A stretch of DNA of 63,178 nt from Planctomycetota bacterium (GCA_027618565.1 JAQCEQ010000011.1:1-63178); one strand, 5' to 3'; numbered from the stretch's first letter, positions 1 through 9,113 are shown. Translations and numbers: made by a program. The notes: generated by a model from the letters alone, not told the origin.

Positions 1-1502
1 GCTTTGGCGGCGGCGGCGGTGGCGGCGGCCAGGGCGGCGGTGGTGGTGGTGGCTCCATTTTCGGTGAGGCGGGCGACGACCCAGAGCGCCGGACGCAAGA
101 TGAGATTGCTGAAGAGGTCATTGACATCATCAAGAAGCATGTCAATACCTACGAAGGAACCATTGACGGATCGGACCTCCCCTGGCAGGAGGAGGGCGGA
201 ACCAACGCTCGCGGCAGCATCGACCAGTTCCAGGGCAACCTGATCATCACGCAGACGCCGGCGGCACATCGGCAGATCGTGGGGATCCTGGACCAGCTCC
301 GTGAGGTTCGCTCGCTCCAGCTGAATGTTGAGACCCGGCTGATTACGGTGGCCACCAACTGGTTTGAGCAGGTTGGCGTTGACCTGGACCTCTATTTCAA
401 CACGAACTCGGCGATGTACAACGACGCGCTGGGCCAGGATCCCAACATGGGGATCTCCGGGTTCTTCACGCCGTTCAGCCCCACCGGCTCGGGTGCGGGG
501 CAGCTCCAGAACCCGATCGTCTTCGGCGGCATTGGCCAGGACGACGACTTTGTCACCAACACCGCCACCGGCACAGCCATCGGGACCGGCGACCCGGACT
601 CCAGCGACATCACCTACACCCAGGCCGGTGTCTACAACCCTGTTGGCGTGCGGCCCGCCGGCACCGCCTACGGGAACGGGCAGACCTCCAACGGCTGGTC
701 GCCCATCGGCGTCACCAACAACAGCCTGCCTCTCATCAACACGCTTGCGGGTCTGGGAACAAGCAACTCGTTCGCAAACCAGATGCTGGCCAACCCTGTG
801 ATGAGCACCGGGTTTACCTACCTGGACGACATCCAGGTGGACCTCTTGGTCCAGGCCAGCCAGGCCGATGACCGCAACTCCACGCTCACCGCACCGCGGC
901 TCACCCTCTTCAATGGTCAGCGATCTTGGATTTCGGTCGCCATCCAGCAGGCGTATGTGGCTGGGCTCACCCCTGTCACGGGCGACTCCTCGGGTGCCTT
1001 CCAGCCGGATATCGGAACCCTGTACGAGGGATTCGTCCTGGACATCCAAGGCGTCATCTCCGCCGACCGTCGCTATGTCTCGATGGTGGTCGTCTTCTCG
1101 CAGAATGAACTCCTGGGAATGACATCGGTTTCGACAACGGGCGCAGTCGGCGGCGGCACTGGTGACGGTGGCGGCCGCTCCACCAGCGAATTCGGTGGCA
1201 CCATCCAGCTCCCCGAGATCCTGGCCACACAGATCCGCACGGCGGCATCGGTCCCCGACAAGGGCACGCTCCTCCTGGGCGGCCAGCGCGTGGTGGAGGA
1301 GTACGACATCGAGGTTGGCGTTCCGGTGCTCAGCAAGATGCCCTTCGTCAATCGCTTCTTCACCAACCGCATGACGGCCAAGCACGAGAAGAACCAGTTG
1401 CTCCTCATCCGCCCGGAGATCATCATCCAGGGCGAGGCGGAGCGGGACCTCTTCCCCAACCTTGGCGCCTCCATGGACTCCGCGCAGCTGGGCGGGTTCT
1501 GA
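1..1502 (+). CDS. Secretin-like outer-membrane pore protein, 5' end missing
   Basis: This is the C-terminal 499 residues of a secretin of the GspD/PilQ type, whose multimers form the outer-membrane channel of type II secretion or type IV pilus systems. The reading frame is open at the left edge, so the start lies outside the window. The visible part opens with a Gly/Gln-rich stretch (about residues 1-17). A short N-domain-like segment follows (about 30-95), and then the long beta-rich secretin domain. Near the end comes the conserved secretin signature VPDKGTLLLGGQ, and the protein closes with a short tail. Twelve nucleotides separate it from the STAS gene, so they are probably cotranscribed. 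Family assignment is confident. Which secretion system it serves cannot be told from here. Confidence 0.88.
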   Translation, partial: FGGGGGGGGQGGGGGGGSIFGEAGDDPERRTQDEIAEEVIDIIKKHVNTYEGTIDGSDLPWQEEGGTNARGSIDQFQGNLIITQTPAAHRQIVGILDQLREVRSLQLNVETRLITVATNWFEQVGVDLDLYFNTNSAMYNDALGQDPNMGISGFFTPFSPTGSGAGQLQNPIVFGGIGQDDDFVTNTATGTAIGTGDPDSSDITYTQAGVYNPVGVRPAGTAYGNGQTSNGWSPIGVTNNSLPLINTLAGLGTSNSFANQMLANPVMSTGFTYLDDIQVDLLVQASQADDRNSTLTAPRLTLFNGQRSWISVAIQQAYVAGLTPVTGDSSGAFQPDIGTLYEGFVLDIQGVISADRRYVSMVVVFSQNELLGMTSVSTTGAVGGGTGDGGGRSTSEFGGTIQLPEILATQIRTAASVPDKGTLLLGGQRVVEEYDIEVGVPVLSKMPFVNRFFTNRMTAKHEKNQLLLIRPEIIIQGEAERDLFPNLGASMDSAQLGGF

Positions 1503-1513
1503 TCGCAGCCCCG

Positions 1514-1900
1514 ATGGACCTCATGGACAAGTCACTAAAGAGCCTCCGCCTCTCGACGGTCGGGTCGATCCACAAGGTGGACCTGCTCGTCCCGCACATG
1601 ATCGACGAGGCCCAGATCCGCTCGATCTTCGGGGAACTCCACGCGCTGGCCGGGAAGGACGCCAAGCCATTCTTCGCCATCGACTTTGCCGGCGTGGCGC
1701 ACATGAGTTCCGCAGCACTTGGGGCGCTCATCAAGCTGGACAATGAGGTCCGTCCGCGTGGCGGCATGGTGGGGCTCTCCTCCATCAACGTGCAGATCCT
1801 GACTGTCTTCCGGATCACCAAGTTGGACAAGCACCTGCACCTCTTTGCCACGGTGGCTGAGTCCCTCGAGGCGATCAAGAAGGCGCACCCGGAGGCGTGA
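1514..1900 (+). CDS. STAS-domain anti-anti-sigma-like protein
   Basis: A 128-residue single STAS domain of the SpoIIAA/RsbV type. Such proteins bind a partner kinase when unphosphorylated and release its client. The segment DFAGVAHMSSAALGALIKLD (about residues 57-76) matches the family's phosphorylation site, with Ser66 at the position of the phosphorylated serine and Ser65 where an Asp is usual. The start could also be the ATG three codons downstream. The next gene encodes an RsbW-like ATPase and begins inside this gene's stop codon (GTGA), so the two look like a coupled partner-switching pair. No sigma factor or PP2C phosphatase is present nearby, so the controlled target is unknown. Confidence 0.85.
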   Translation: MDLMDKSLKSLRLSTVGSIHKVDLLVPHMIDEAQIRSIFGELHALAGKDAKPFFAIDFAGVAHMSSAALGALIKLDNEVRPRGGMVGLSSINVQILTVFRITKLDKHLHLFATVAESLEAIKKAHPEA

Positions 1901-2370
1901 CCGTGCCGAACGACCCGAACGGGCCGTCGGTGCACCAGTCCGCAGTCATCTACGGGCGCCGTGACGAGATCGACGGCATCCAGCGAGAGATCCTCAGCGC
2001 GATGGGTACGAGCGGGTGGGACCAGGAATCGCAGTTTGCGCTTCGGCTGGTGATCGAGGAGGCTCTGGTGAACGCCCATGTCCATGGCCACCATCGTGAC
2101 GAGTCCAAGTCCATCACGGTGCGCTGGGTCGTGGGCCAGGACGACATCTGGCTCCAGGTGGAAGATTCCGGCGGCGGCTTTGATCCCGACTGCGTTCCCG
2201 ATCCCACCCACAATTACAACCTGGAGATTCCCTCTGGGCGCGGCCTGGTCCTCATGCGCGCGTACATGGACGAGGTCTCGCACAACTTCGCCGGGAACCA
2301 GGTCACGATGATCCGCCGTCGTCACCGAGGCGGCCGCACACCGGCGGTACAGGAATCGACTCCATCATGA
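1897..2370 (+). CDS. RsbW-like serine kinase / anti-sigma factor (HATPase fold)
   Basis: A 157-residue GHKL ATPase domain. The N box EEALVNAHVHG, the G1 box EDSGGGF and the G2 region GRGLVLMRAYMDE are all present, as in RsbW and SpoIIAB kinases that phosphorylate a STAS partner. Translation starts at GTG within the overlap with the STAS gene, so the pair is coupled. In known partner switching such a kinase holds a sigma factor or an output protein. Because it follows a secretin gene, the output here may concern secretion or surface assembly, but that is inference. The gene ends in an ATGA overlap with a decayed oxidoreductase gene. Confidence 0.85.
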   Translation: MTVPNDPNGPSVHQSAVIYGRRDEIDGIQREILSAMGTSGWDQESQFALRLVIEEALVNAHVHGHHRDESKSITVRWVVGQDDIWLQVEDSGGGFDPDCVPDPTHNYNLEIPSGRGLVLMRAYMDEVSHNFAGNQVTMIRRRHRGGRTPAVQESTPS

Positions 2371-2558
2371 GCACGAAGTCACTTCGCTGTGCGGTCATCG
2401 GCGCGGGCCGCATGGGCCGCCACCACACTCGCCTCTACGCGCAGAGCGAGGGCGTGGACTGCCTGGTGGAGAAGCCGCTTGCCCCCTCCGTGGATGAGGC
2501 GCGTGCGATTGCCGATGCCGCGGCGTGCGCTCGCGCGGCGGGCGCGCGGATGGTGTGA
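2367..2558 (+). pseudogene. Remnant of a Gfo/Idh/MocA-family oxidoreductase
   Basis: A 63-codon frame that starts in an ATGA overlap with the upstream kinase gene. Its N-terminus CAVIGAGRMGRHHTRLYAQ is the Rossmann dinucleotide-binding start of a Gfo/Idh/MocA dehydrogenase. It then jumps directly to GVDCLVEKPLAPSVDEARAIAD, which normally lies roughly 80 residues further on and carries the EKP motif. The frame stops soon after, where another 200 or so residues would be expected. It therefore looks like a gene with one in-frame internal deletion and a 3' truncation that abuts the next start codon. A cryptic short protein or an assembly collapse are alternatives. Confidence 0.7.
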
Positions 2559-2560
2559 GC

Positions 2561-4615
2561 ATGGCGAGGATCTCCAAGGCCACGACTCACGCCGAGCGGG
2601 TCGGCTCGCCGGCTAGTGGAGGTGACCTTCGGGTGGGTTCACACCTCTCGGTCGCAGGCGGAGCCTTCCACGCCATTGATGAGGCGGTCTCGCTCGGACT
2701 GGATGCCGTGCAGGTCTTCACCTGCAACCAGCGACAGTGGTCGGTCCCCGCCCTCATGGAGGATGACCTCGTCGCCTGGCGTGCCGCGCTGGAGCGAGCG
2801 AGCAAGGCGGCGTGGCATGCGGGCGGCCCACGCACGGTGAGCCACAACTCGTACCTGGTCAATCTCGCCTCGCCGGATGCCGACCTGCGTGCGAAGGGTG
2901 TCCGGCGCCAAGTTGCGGAGTTGGAGCGGTGCGAGGCGATGGCGATCCCGTACTGCGTCTTCCATCCCGGGGCGCACCTGGGAGCCGCCGCGCCGCGAGA
3001 CAAGTTGTTGGGATCGCCTCCCACGAGGGAGGAACTTCGCGGACTCAAGCGGATTGGCAGGAGCTTGGACACCATCCACCGCGCCACGGCAGGGTTGGGG
3101 GCGGTCGGTCTCCTGGAAACCACCGCGGGAAGCGGTTCCACGCTCGGCTACGACGCGGTGCACCTTGGAATCATCCGAGATTGCGTGAAGCAGCCAGAAC
3201 GCCTGGCGGTTTGCGTGGATACATGCCACATGCTGGCTGCTGGCTACGACATGGTGAGCGCAAGCGGAGCGACGGAGGCGGTCGCAGCCGTCGAGGCCGC
3301 GTGTGGAGCGGGAGCGATACGGGTCATTCATGCCAACGATTCGGTCGGTGCGCGAGGTTCTCGGCGTGACCGACACGCGCACATCGGACACGGCGAGTGT
3401 GGGCGGGACGGATTCACCGCTATGCTCAAACACGCCGCGGCTGTCGGGGCACTGGTGATCATGGAGACGCCCAAGGAAAACGACGCGAAGGGACGACCGA
3501 TGGATGTCGTCAACGCAGGCCGGCTGCGCCGGTGGTTCCGGGGCAGTGGATCTTCGAAGACCTCGCGGCTGGCTCGGAGCGCACCGTCCCTGGGGTCCTG
3601 CGCCGTCGCGGTTGCGATGGCCATCCTGGTCCTGGCGGGATCGGGCTGCCGCCGAGGATGGAATGCCCCGTCCAAGCCGATGCCAGTGGCCAAGAGCGGC
3701 TTGGCGCCCGGCGAGGTGGCGCAGCCCAATGCGCAGGAACAACAGAAGTTGGACAGCGCGGCCAGCCAGCTGGCGGGAGGGAACTACGACCACGCCCTCG
3801 CCGAGTTTCGTTCGATCTTGCGCGACAACCCACTGATCCCGCAGGCGTGGATCGGTGTCGGCGATACGCATTCAACGCAGCGGCAGTGGCGCGACGCAGC
3901 GCCTGCCTACGAGCGCGCCACCCGCTTGGACTCCGGCAGCTACGACGCCTTCTATGGCCTGGGTGTCTCGCGGCACATGTTGGGCCAGTATGTGGACGCG
4001 GTGCGCGCGTACCACCGAGCCCTGAGCCTTCGTCCAAACGATGCCACGGCCAATGTGTCCATGGCCATCGTCTACCTCAACATAGGCGAACCGCGTGCGG
4101 CCGTCGCGTATGCCGAGCGTGCGGTGCGCATCGACCCCAACAGCGCCAGCGCGCGAATCAATCTTGGCGTGGCCTACGAGCGTTGCGCGCGTCCGCGCGA
4201 GGCGGTGGATCAATACACGGTTGCGCTGGAACTCCAGGAACCGACGCCAAGGCTCCTCGTCAACCTCATCAATGCCCTCATCGCGGACCAGCGCACAGTC
4301 GAAGCGGCCGCGACTGCGGAGGACTTGGTCCGGCTCTCGCCCACGGCCCAGAGTTGGGAACGACTGGGCTGGGTCCGGTTCCAGGCCGGCGACTTCACCG
4401 GCTCCCAGGCGGCGTACCGCGAGGGAACGCTGGCCGACAGCCGGTACTTCCCGTGCTGGAATGGCATTGCGATCAATGCCGTCAATCGATGGGTGCAGAG
4501 CCAGCAACAGGATGCCGACGCCGCCAACGAGGCGCGCAATGCCATCCGCCGCAGCCTGGAGATCCACCCCAACCAGCCGAAGATAGTTCGTCTCTCCACG
4601 CAGTACCAGCTCTAG
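2561..4615 (+). CDS. Endonuclease IV fused to a TPR lipoprotein-like region
   Basis: A 684-residue fusion. Residues ~20-330 are a complete endonuclease IV (AP endonuclease, base-excision repair). All nine expected metal ligands are recognisable, in the contexts VSHNSY, FHPGAHLG, LLETTAGSG, CVDTCHM, VIHANDS, DRHAHIG and METPKEND. Without a stop codon the frame continues into a basic stretch, a hydrophobic segment ending LVLAGSGC (a lipobox-like motif) and then about 280 residues of TPR helices. Family endonucleases are usually about 280 residues. The fusion would place a cytoplasmic nuclease before a membrane or lipoprotein signal. Internal translation of the TPR part, or a lost stop codon, are possible. 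Start: ATG three bases after the upstream remnant's stop. Confidence 0.85.
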   Translation: MARISKATTHAERVGSPASGGDLRVGSHLSVAGGAFHAIDEAVSLGLDAVQVFTCNQRQWSVPALMEDDLVAWRAALERASKAAWHAGGPRTVSHNSYLVNLASPDADLRAKGVRRQVAELERCEAMAIPYCVFHPGAHLGAAAPRDKLLGSPPTREELRGLKRIGRSLDTIHRATAGLGAVGLLETTAGSGSTLGYDAVHLGIIRDCVKQPERLAVCVDTCHMLAAGYDMVSASGATEAVAAVEAACGAGAIRVIHANDSVGARGSRRDRHAHIGHGECGRDGFTAMLKHAAAVGALVIMETPKENDAKGRPMDVVNAGRLRRWFRGSGSSKTSRLARSAPSLGSCAVAVAMAILVLAGSGCRRGWNAPSKPMPVAKSGLAPGEVAQPNAQEQQKLDSAASQLAGGNYDHALAEFRSILRDNPLIPQAWIGVGDTHSTQRQWRDAAPAYERATRLDSGSYDAFYGLGVSRHMLGQYVDAVRAYHRALSLRPNDATANVSMAIVYLNIGEPRAAVAYAERAVRIDPNSASARINLGVAYERCARPREAVDQYTVALELQEPTPRLLVNLINALIADQRTVEAAATAEDLVRLSPTAQSWERLGWVRFQAGDFTGSQAAYREGTLADSRYFPCWNGIAINAVNRWVQSQQQDADAANEARNAIRRSLEIHPNQPKIVRLSTQYQL

Positions 4616-4643
4616 CCTGCCGCCAGCGCGCGCGGAATCAGCC

Positions 4644-5027
4644 ATGAACACACGACCAGACGCCCCCGACGCCAGCCTCCTCGAATTCTTTGACTCGCCT
4701 TCGGACACGCCGTTCGTGATCGAGCATGTGCACGACGAGTTCACCAGCGTGTGTCCAAAGACGGGACACCCGGACTTCGGCACGGTCACCGTCCGCTACG
4801 CGCCTCGCGCCGTCTGCGTCGAGCTGAAGAGCCTCAAGCTCTACTTCCACGACTACCGCAACCGCGGCATCTTCTACGAAGCCGTTACCAACCAGATCCG
4901 GGATGACCTGGCGCAGTCGATGAGCCCCGCATGGCTGCAGGTGATCACCCAGTGGAAGGGCCGCGGCGGCTTCCAGTCGCGCATCATCGCCACCCACGGC
5001 GCCGTGCCGGCGGAGTGGCTGCGCTAG
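4644..5027 (+). CDS. queF: NADPH-dependent 7-cyano-7-deazaguanine (preQ0) reductase
   Basis: QueF reduces preQ0 to preQ1 in queuosine tRNA-modification synthesis. At 127 residues it is the short, unimodular type. The nucleophile Cys37 sits in EFTSVCPKTGHPDFG with catalytic Asp44. The family motif ELKSLKLY follows at about residues 70-77, and the GIFYE region lies about ten residues later. No other queuosine gene is in the window. Its stop codon shares the palindrome CTAG with the stop codon of the convergent gene. Confidence 0.95.
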   Translation: MNTRPDAPDASLLEFFDSPSDTPFVIEHVHDEFTSVCPKTGHPDFGTVTVRYAPRAVCVELKSLKLYFHDYRNRGIFYEAVTNQIRDDLAQSMSPAWLQVITQWKGRGGFQSRIIATHGAVPAEWLR

Positions 5028-7666
5028 TTCAGGGTCTGCACCGTCTGGAACGCGAACTGGCCGCCGACGCCCGGGAGCGAGCGGCTGGCGGGGAGTTGGG
5101 GCACCTTTGTCGCCAGCTCCGGCCCAAGCGTCCCCTGGAGCGCACGGAAGGCGCGGCGGTTGGCCTCCGATCGATCAAACTTGAGCGCGGCCAGCGCCGC
5201 GTCGCGTCGGGTGGTTGCCCTTTGCGGATCCGAGGGAGACCGGTAGGCGGGGTCCTTGAGCTGGGCCACGATGGCGTTGCGGTGCGCCCGAGAGTCGCGC
5301 TTCCACGCTGCCTGGAGTGACTCCACCGCGCTGCGTTGCTCGGCCGCCAGCTCCTGGGCCAGGGCCTGCTCGAAGCGGGACGCCATGTCGGTGCGATCAC
5401 GGAGGTGCTCCCGGAACCGAGCGTCATCGAATGCATCTCGGAATCGAATCGAGGCCTCGCCCTCCAGCGCCGCGCGCATCTGCTCGGCGGCCGTGTCGAA
5501 GGCCGCAACCAGCCGCGTGGAGGCGTCGGCCTGCGCCATGGAGAGTTCCTGCATCAACTTGTAGTCCGGCGGCTGGTCGCCGGGAGCGTGGGAGAGATCG
5601 CCGTACGCATCTTGGACTCGCTGGGTGGTGGCACTGGCATTGGCGATGGCGCCCTCAAGGCCAGGGACGACGGACGCGAAGACCGCCCCGACGCGCAGCC
5701 ACTCCGCGCCCGTGAGTTCGCTCTTGAGGACCACGGCACCAAGGTCGACCGGTGGTCGGTTCATCGGGTCCATGCCCAGATGCACGGGTGGTTGGATGGC
5801 GCCGCAGACCCACGCGGGAAGCCAGGCCGCCGCCGCGAGGGCGTCGGAGGACAGGGCCGTCTCGTTGACCTCCGCGGTCTTGCTGCGCAAGAGGTCGATG
5901 CACTGTGCACGCAGCCCCTCCACGCCGTTGGGCTGGTGGCTGCGCAGGAGCTCCACGTGCTGCTGGTTGAGGGTGGCTCCGTCCTCCAGCATGAGGTTCC
6001 ACATGGCCTCGGCCACGGGGAGCATGGCTTCGTCCGTGCCGAGCGACTCGTACAACGGTGCGACCTGCGCCCACTCCACGCGGCGGGGGAAGTTGCGCCT
6101 GGCGCCCATGTCGGAGAACGAGAAGTTGAAGCTCCCGGAGGATGCACTTTCGCCGGTCGTGGTTTCGCTGTGGACCATGATGAAACTGCTCTCGCCCGCG
6201 ATCAGTTCGGCACCGTCGACGGCGATCGTGAGCGCCGCCGGCATGAGTCCCTCCATGGCCACAACGTCGCCGCCCTCGCCATCCAGCCATCCACCCGGGG
6301 TGCCTTCGCTGATGACGATCACAGCCCCCACCTCGAACGAGGGCTCTTCGGATCCCTCGAACTGAATCGCGCCCTGGTGCAAGCCGCCAGCGCCGCGAGC
6401 CACGCGGCCGTCGGCCGCCTCGGTGACTTCTACACCCAGGATCTCGTTGATTCGCTTCGCTGCCTCGGCGGCGGCCGTAGCCATGACGGCGATGTCCTTG
6501 CCCGAATCGTCGGCAGGGAGGGCTGAGCCTGCAAAGAGAGCATCGAACGGGTCCTTGCCGATGGTGGAGATGGCGAAACTTCCCGCCTTTGGGAACCACG
6601 TGTGCCTCCACGAGGAGCAGACCTCGTCCAGCAGCCGTTCCTGCTCCGGGGTCTTGGGTGGATTTCGACCCCACGCCAGCTTGAGCCGCCGCGCCGAGGT
6701 GTCGTGAGAAAACCCGATCGTGCGGCTCCAGTCGGCGAGGAGCTGTGCCTGAGCGCGACCGTTGAGGCTGGGGAGGATTCCCTCAAGGAGCGTGATCTCT
6801 GCCCTGAGCGACTTTCTCGCCGCCTCATGGCGCTCGGCGTCGGCCAGTTGGTAGGCCTCTTGGCGCGCTCGCATGTGATCCTGAACCGCCTGTTGCAGGG
6901 CCTCGGCGGAGGGCGGAGGTCCATCCTCTCCCGGGAGCGTCAGATTGAGCCCAAACTCAGGATCACCGCCCTTGAGCCGGTTGAGTGGCCGCTCCGTCGC
7001 GGCGTCTCGCTCGCGCCGAAGGGATTCCCGAAACGCCGGTACGAAGGTGCCCAGGTGTGGGTCGATCGCGGCGAGCTGCGTGGGTGTGAGCCCTGCGTTC
7101 TCGACCAACGCCAGGACATCGCGCGTGCGCGGGGCAGCGACCGCAAGTCCAATGGCCCCGGGCTCGGTGCCGACCGTGGCGAGGAGCGATCGTTCCATGC
7201 GAATCTTGAGCCGGTCGATGATGCGCTGTGCGGCTACCTGCTGCTCGGCGGTGGCCGTGGATTGGATTGCCTCGTACAGCGGGGCTTCGAGCGCCTCGAT
7301 GGCAGACGCGGCACTCTTCGCCGCGCGAACCGCCGCGTGCGCTTCCTCTTCCGACGCGGGCTTGGTGTTCGTGGAGACTTCCCACGCCGGAAGGGGTCCC
7401 TCGGCGGCACCGACGAATCGTCCGACATAGGCCTCATGCTCCCTGAGCACGGCGGCGCGCTGCTCGGGAGTGAATCCGGCGGCGACCAAGGAGGCATCCA
7501 GCGTGTCGCTCGCGAGCGGCTGCACGTCGGCGTGGGTGATGGAGCCCGCCACGAGCAGCGCCATCGCGCAAGCCGGCACGCGGGCAGCGGCAGGGCGGAG
7601 GTGTACGGCGACCGCCTGGACAAGGCGCGCAATGAGAACAGTGATCACGTGGTCGGTCCGAGACAT
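5024..7666 (-). CDS. Large secreted protein of unknown function
   Basis: An 880-residue protein I do not recognise. The N-terminus has a long, weakly basic signal-like segment (about residues 10-48, ending near THADVQ). After that the protein is rich in Ala, Glu and Arg, with helical and probable coiled-coil stretches at about 95-290 and 680-840. A more globular middle (about 390-600) contains Gly-rich beta-type sequence. I chose the ATG at 7666 because GGAG lies 8 nt upstream. An in-frame start 24 bases earlier is less likely. The downstream end meets queF tail to tail through a shared CTAG. Confidence 0.7.
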   Translation of the reverse strand: MSRTDHVITVLIARLVQAVAVHLRPAAARVPACAMALLVAGSITHADVQPLASDTLDASLVAAGFTPEQRAAVLREHEAYVGRFVGAAEGPLPAWEVSTNTKPASEEEAHAAVRAAKSAASAIEALEAPLYEAIQSTATAEQQVAAQRIIDRLKIRMERSLLATVGTEPGAIGLAVAAPRTRDVLALVENAGLTPTQLAAIDPHLGTFVPAFRESLRRERDAATERPLNRLKGGDPEFGLNLTLPGEDGPPPSAEALQQAVQDHMRARQEAYQLADAERHEAARKSLRAEITLLEGILPSLNGRAQAQLLADWSRTIGFSHDTSARRLKLAWGRNPPKTPEQERLLDEVCSSWRHTWFPKAGSFAISTIGKDPFDALFAGSALPADDSGKDIAVMATAAAEAAKRINEILGVEVTEAADGRVARGAGGLHQGAIQFEGSEEPSFEVGAVIVISEGTPGGWLDGEGGDVVAMEGLMPAALTIAVDGAELIAGESSFIMVHSETTTGESASSGSFNFSFSDMGARRNFPRRVEWAQVAPLYESLGTDEAMLPVAEAMWNLMLEDGATLNQQHVELLRSHQPNGVEGLRAQCIDLLRSKTAEVNETALSSDALAAAAWLPAWVCGAIQPPVHLGMDPMNRPPVDLGAVVLKSELTGAEWLRVGAVFASVVPGLEGAIANASATTQRVQDAYGDLSHAPGDQPPDYKLMQELSMAQADASTRLVAAFDTAAEQMRAALEGEASIRFRDAFDDARFREHLRDRTDMASRFEQALAQELAAEQRSAVESLQAAWKRDSRAHRNAIVAQLKDPAYRSPSDPQRATTRRDAALAALKFDRSEANRRAFRALQGTLGPELATKVPQLPASRSLPGVGGQFAFQTVQTLN

Positions 7667-7751
7667 GGCGGCATCTCCTGAAAGGCACACCAGTACACCA
7701 CGGTGATGTGCGAGGGAATCGCATCGTCCCAGATTTCCCAGAGATTCCCCG

Positions 7752-9113
7752 TCAGGTGCCCGGAATGTCGTCGGTGGACTGCGGCTTGGGGACTGGCGGG
7801 ACGAACAATCGACCCTTGCTGGGAGGTCGCGGACTGGCTCCCCGGATGATGACGGGGACGGTGGTGATCGACCCCTGCTCCCCGGAGTCCGACGCGAGGA
7901 TCAATTCACCCACCAGCGCCTGGTACTGCGCACCCTCTCGGAGCGCCGGTCGCGCGACCAGCCACTGGTGGGCATCCCGCGCCATCGGCTCGCCGGTCCA
8001 TGTGGCACCCGAGAAGTCCAGGGTGGCACTGCTGGCGCTCCAGAGCCGGACCTTGTTGATGTCGCCGCTGTCCACTTCGGGCACCAGCGTGACGGCAGTC
8101 GTGCTCAGCGCCAGCGATCCGCCGGGCAGCACGATCGCCGGGTCGTGCGACCACTTCACCAACCAACGGAGTTCATCGACCGGCAACTCGCAGGCCACCT
8201 CGGCCCCGCGATTGAACCGGAGGCTGGGTCGAAACGGCTGCCTCAGGTCCCACGCGTACACCTCCAGTGCATCGAGGGGCTGGGCGGTGTCGGTGGTGCC
8301 CCGCACGATCCACAGGGGCGATCTCGCTCGAGCGGCGATGACGAGGGGATCGACGAGCCCCGTGAGTTGCGCGCCGCGCGCATCATCGAACGGCCCGGCA
8401 CCCGCCAGCAGGGGATGCGCATCGGCGCGTTGCATGGCGAGGTTCGCCAGGTCGAATCCCGCCAGCATCGTGCCGACGACGCGCGTGTCCAGGCCCGCCG
8501 CGAGCCATGCGCCCCAGCCTCGCACGCCGCCGCCCACAAGGAGGAAGCGCCGGATGGCGGCACCAGGGAGTTCATCCTCGCTCCACGACTCGATGGTGTC
8601 CATCGCGGCGATCGCAGCGCGCGCCATCGCGATGGGGAGCGGGCGATCGGGATCGCCGGACTCGCGAAACGCGCGGAGCGATGCGGCGACCGCTGCCGCT
8701 TCAGCCGCCGATCCCTGCGGCGCTCCCTCCGCTCCGGCAGGCGGCACACCGGCCAGCATCGCGACCGACACATGGAGCACTCCGGCCGCGCTTCGAAGCC
8801 GCGCAAGGTCGGCCGCGCCGGGAGGCGGCATCCACACGACGCAATCCGGCTCCGCGCCCTCGGGGATCACCAGCGTGAGTTCATGGTGCCATGGCGCGCC
8901 ATCCACGAATTGGCTCGTGAGGTCCCAACGGATCAGGCGGCCATCCGGGCCTTGGTCGTCCTGCACGAGCGTGGCGCCGGCAAAGGCGCGCTGCGAGAGC
9001 ATGTATCGATCCACCAGCCCCGCGACGGAGGCGTCCGGCTCGATTGGTGGTCCCGCGTTGGGCGCGGCCGCAGCGAGAGAGAAGGCCAGGGCGAGTGTCG
9101 TGATCGACATCAC
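7752..9113 (-). CDS. PhoPQ-activated pathogenicity-related-like protein, nucleophile Ser missing
   Basis: A 453-residue secreted protein with a short hydrophobic signal (about residues 3-18). The middle resembles the PhoPQ-activated pathogenicity-related (PqaA) alpha/beta-hydrolase-like family: the stretch FLLVGGGVRGWGAWLAAGLD (about 190-209) aligns with the family's GASKRGW nucleophile-elbow region. Here the serine position is Gly196, so hydrolase activity is doubtful. The C-terminus ends in a Pro-rich tail. The start GTG overlaps the upstream gene's stop (GTGA); an ATG follows immediately and would serve equally well. Family call is moderate; loss of the serine is read directly. Confidence 0.65.
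   Translation of the reverse strand: MMSITTLALAFSLAAAAPNAGPPIEPDASVAGLVDRYMLSQRAFAGATLVQDDQGPDGRLIRWDLTSQFVDGAPWHHELTLVIPEGAEPDCVVWMPPPGAADLARLRSAAGVLHVSVAMLAGVPPAGAEGAPQGSAAEAAAVAASLRAFRESGDPDRPLPIAMARAAIAAMDTIESWSEDELPGAAIRRFLLVGGGVRGWGAWLAAGLDTRVVGTMLAGFDLANLAMQRADAHPLLAGAGPFDDARGAQLTGLVDPLVIAARARSPLWIVRGTTDTAQPLDALEVYAWDLRQPFRPSLRFNRGAEVACELPVDELRWLVKWSHDPAIVLPGGSLALSTTAVTLVPEVDSGDINKVRLWSASSATLDFSGATWTGEPMARDAHQWLVARPALREGAQYQALVGELILASDSGEQGSITTVPVIIRGASPRPPSKGRLFVPPVPKPQSTDDIPGT

Noticed and set aside
3-53. GGC/GGT-rich repeat at the left edge as a microsatellite
   Set aside because: It encodes an in-frame Gly-rich linker of the secretin and varies at third positions.
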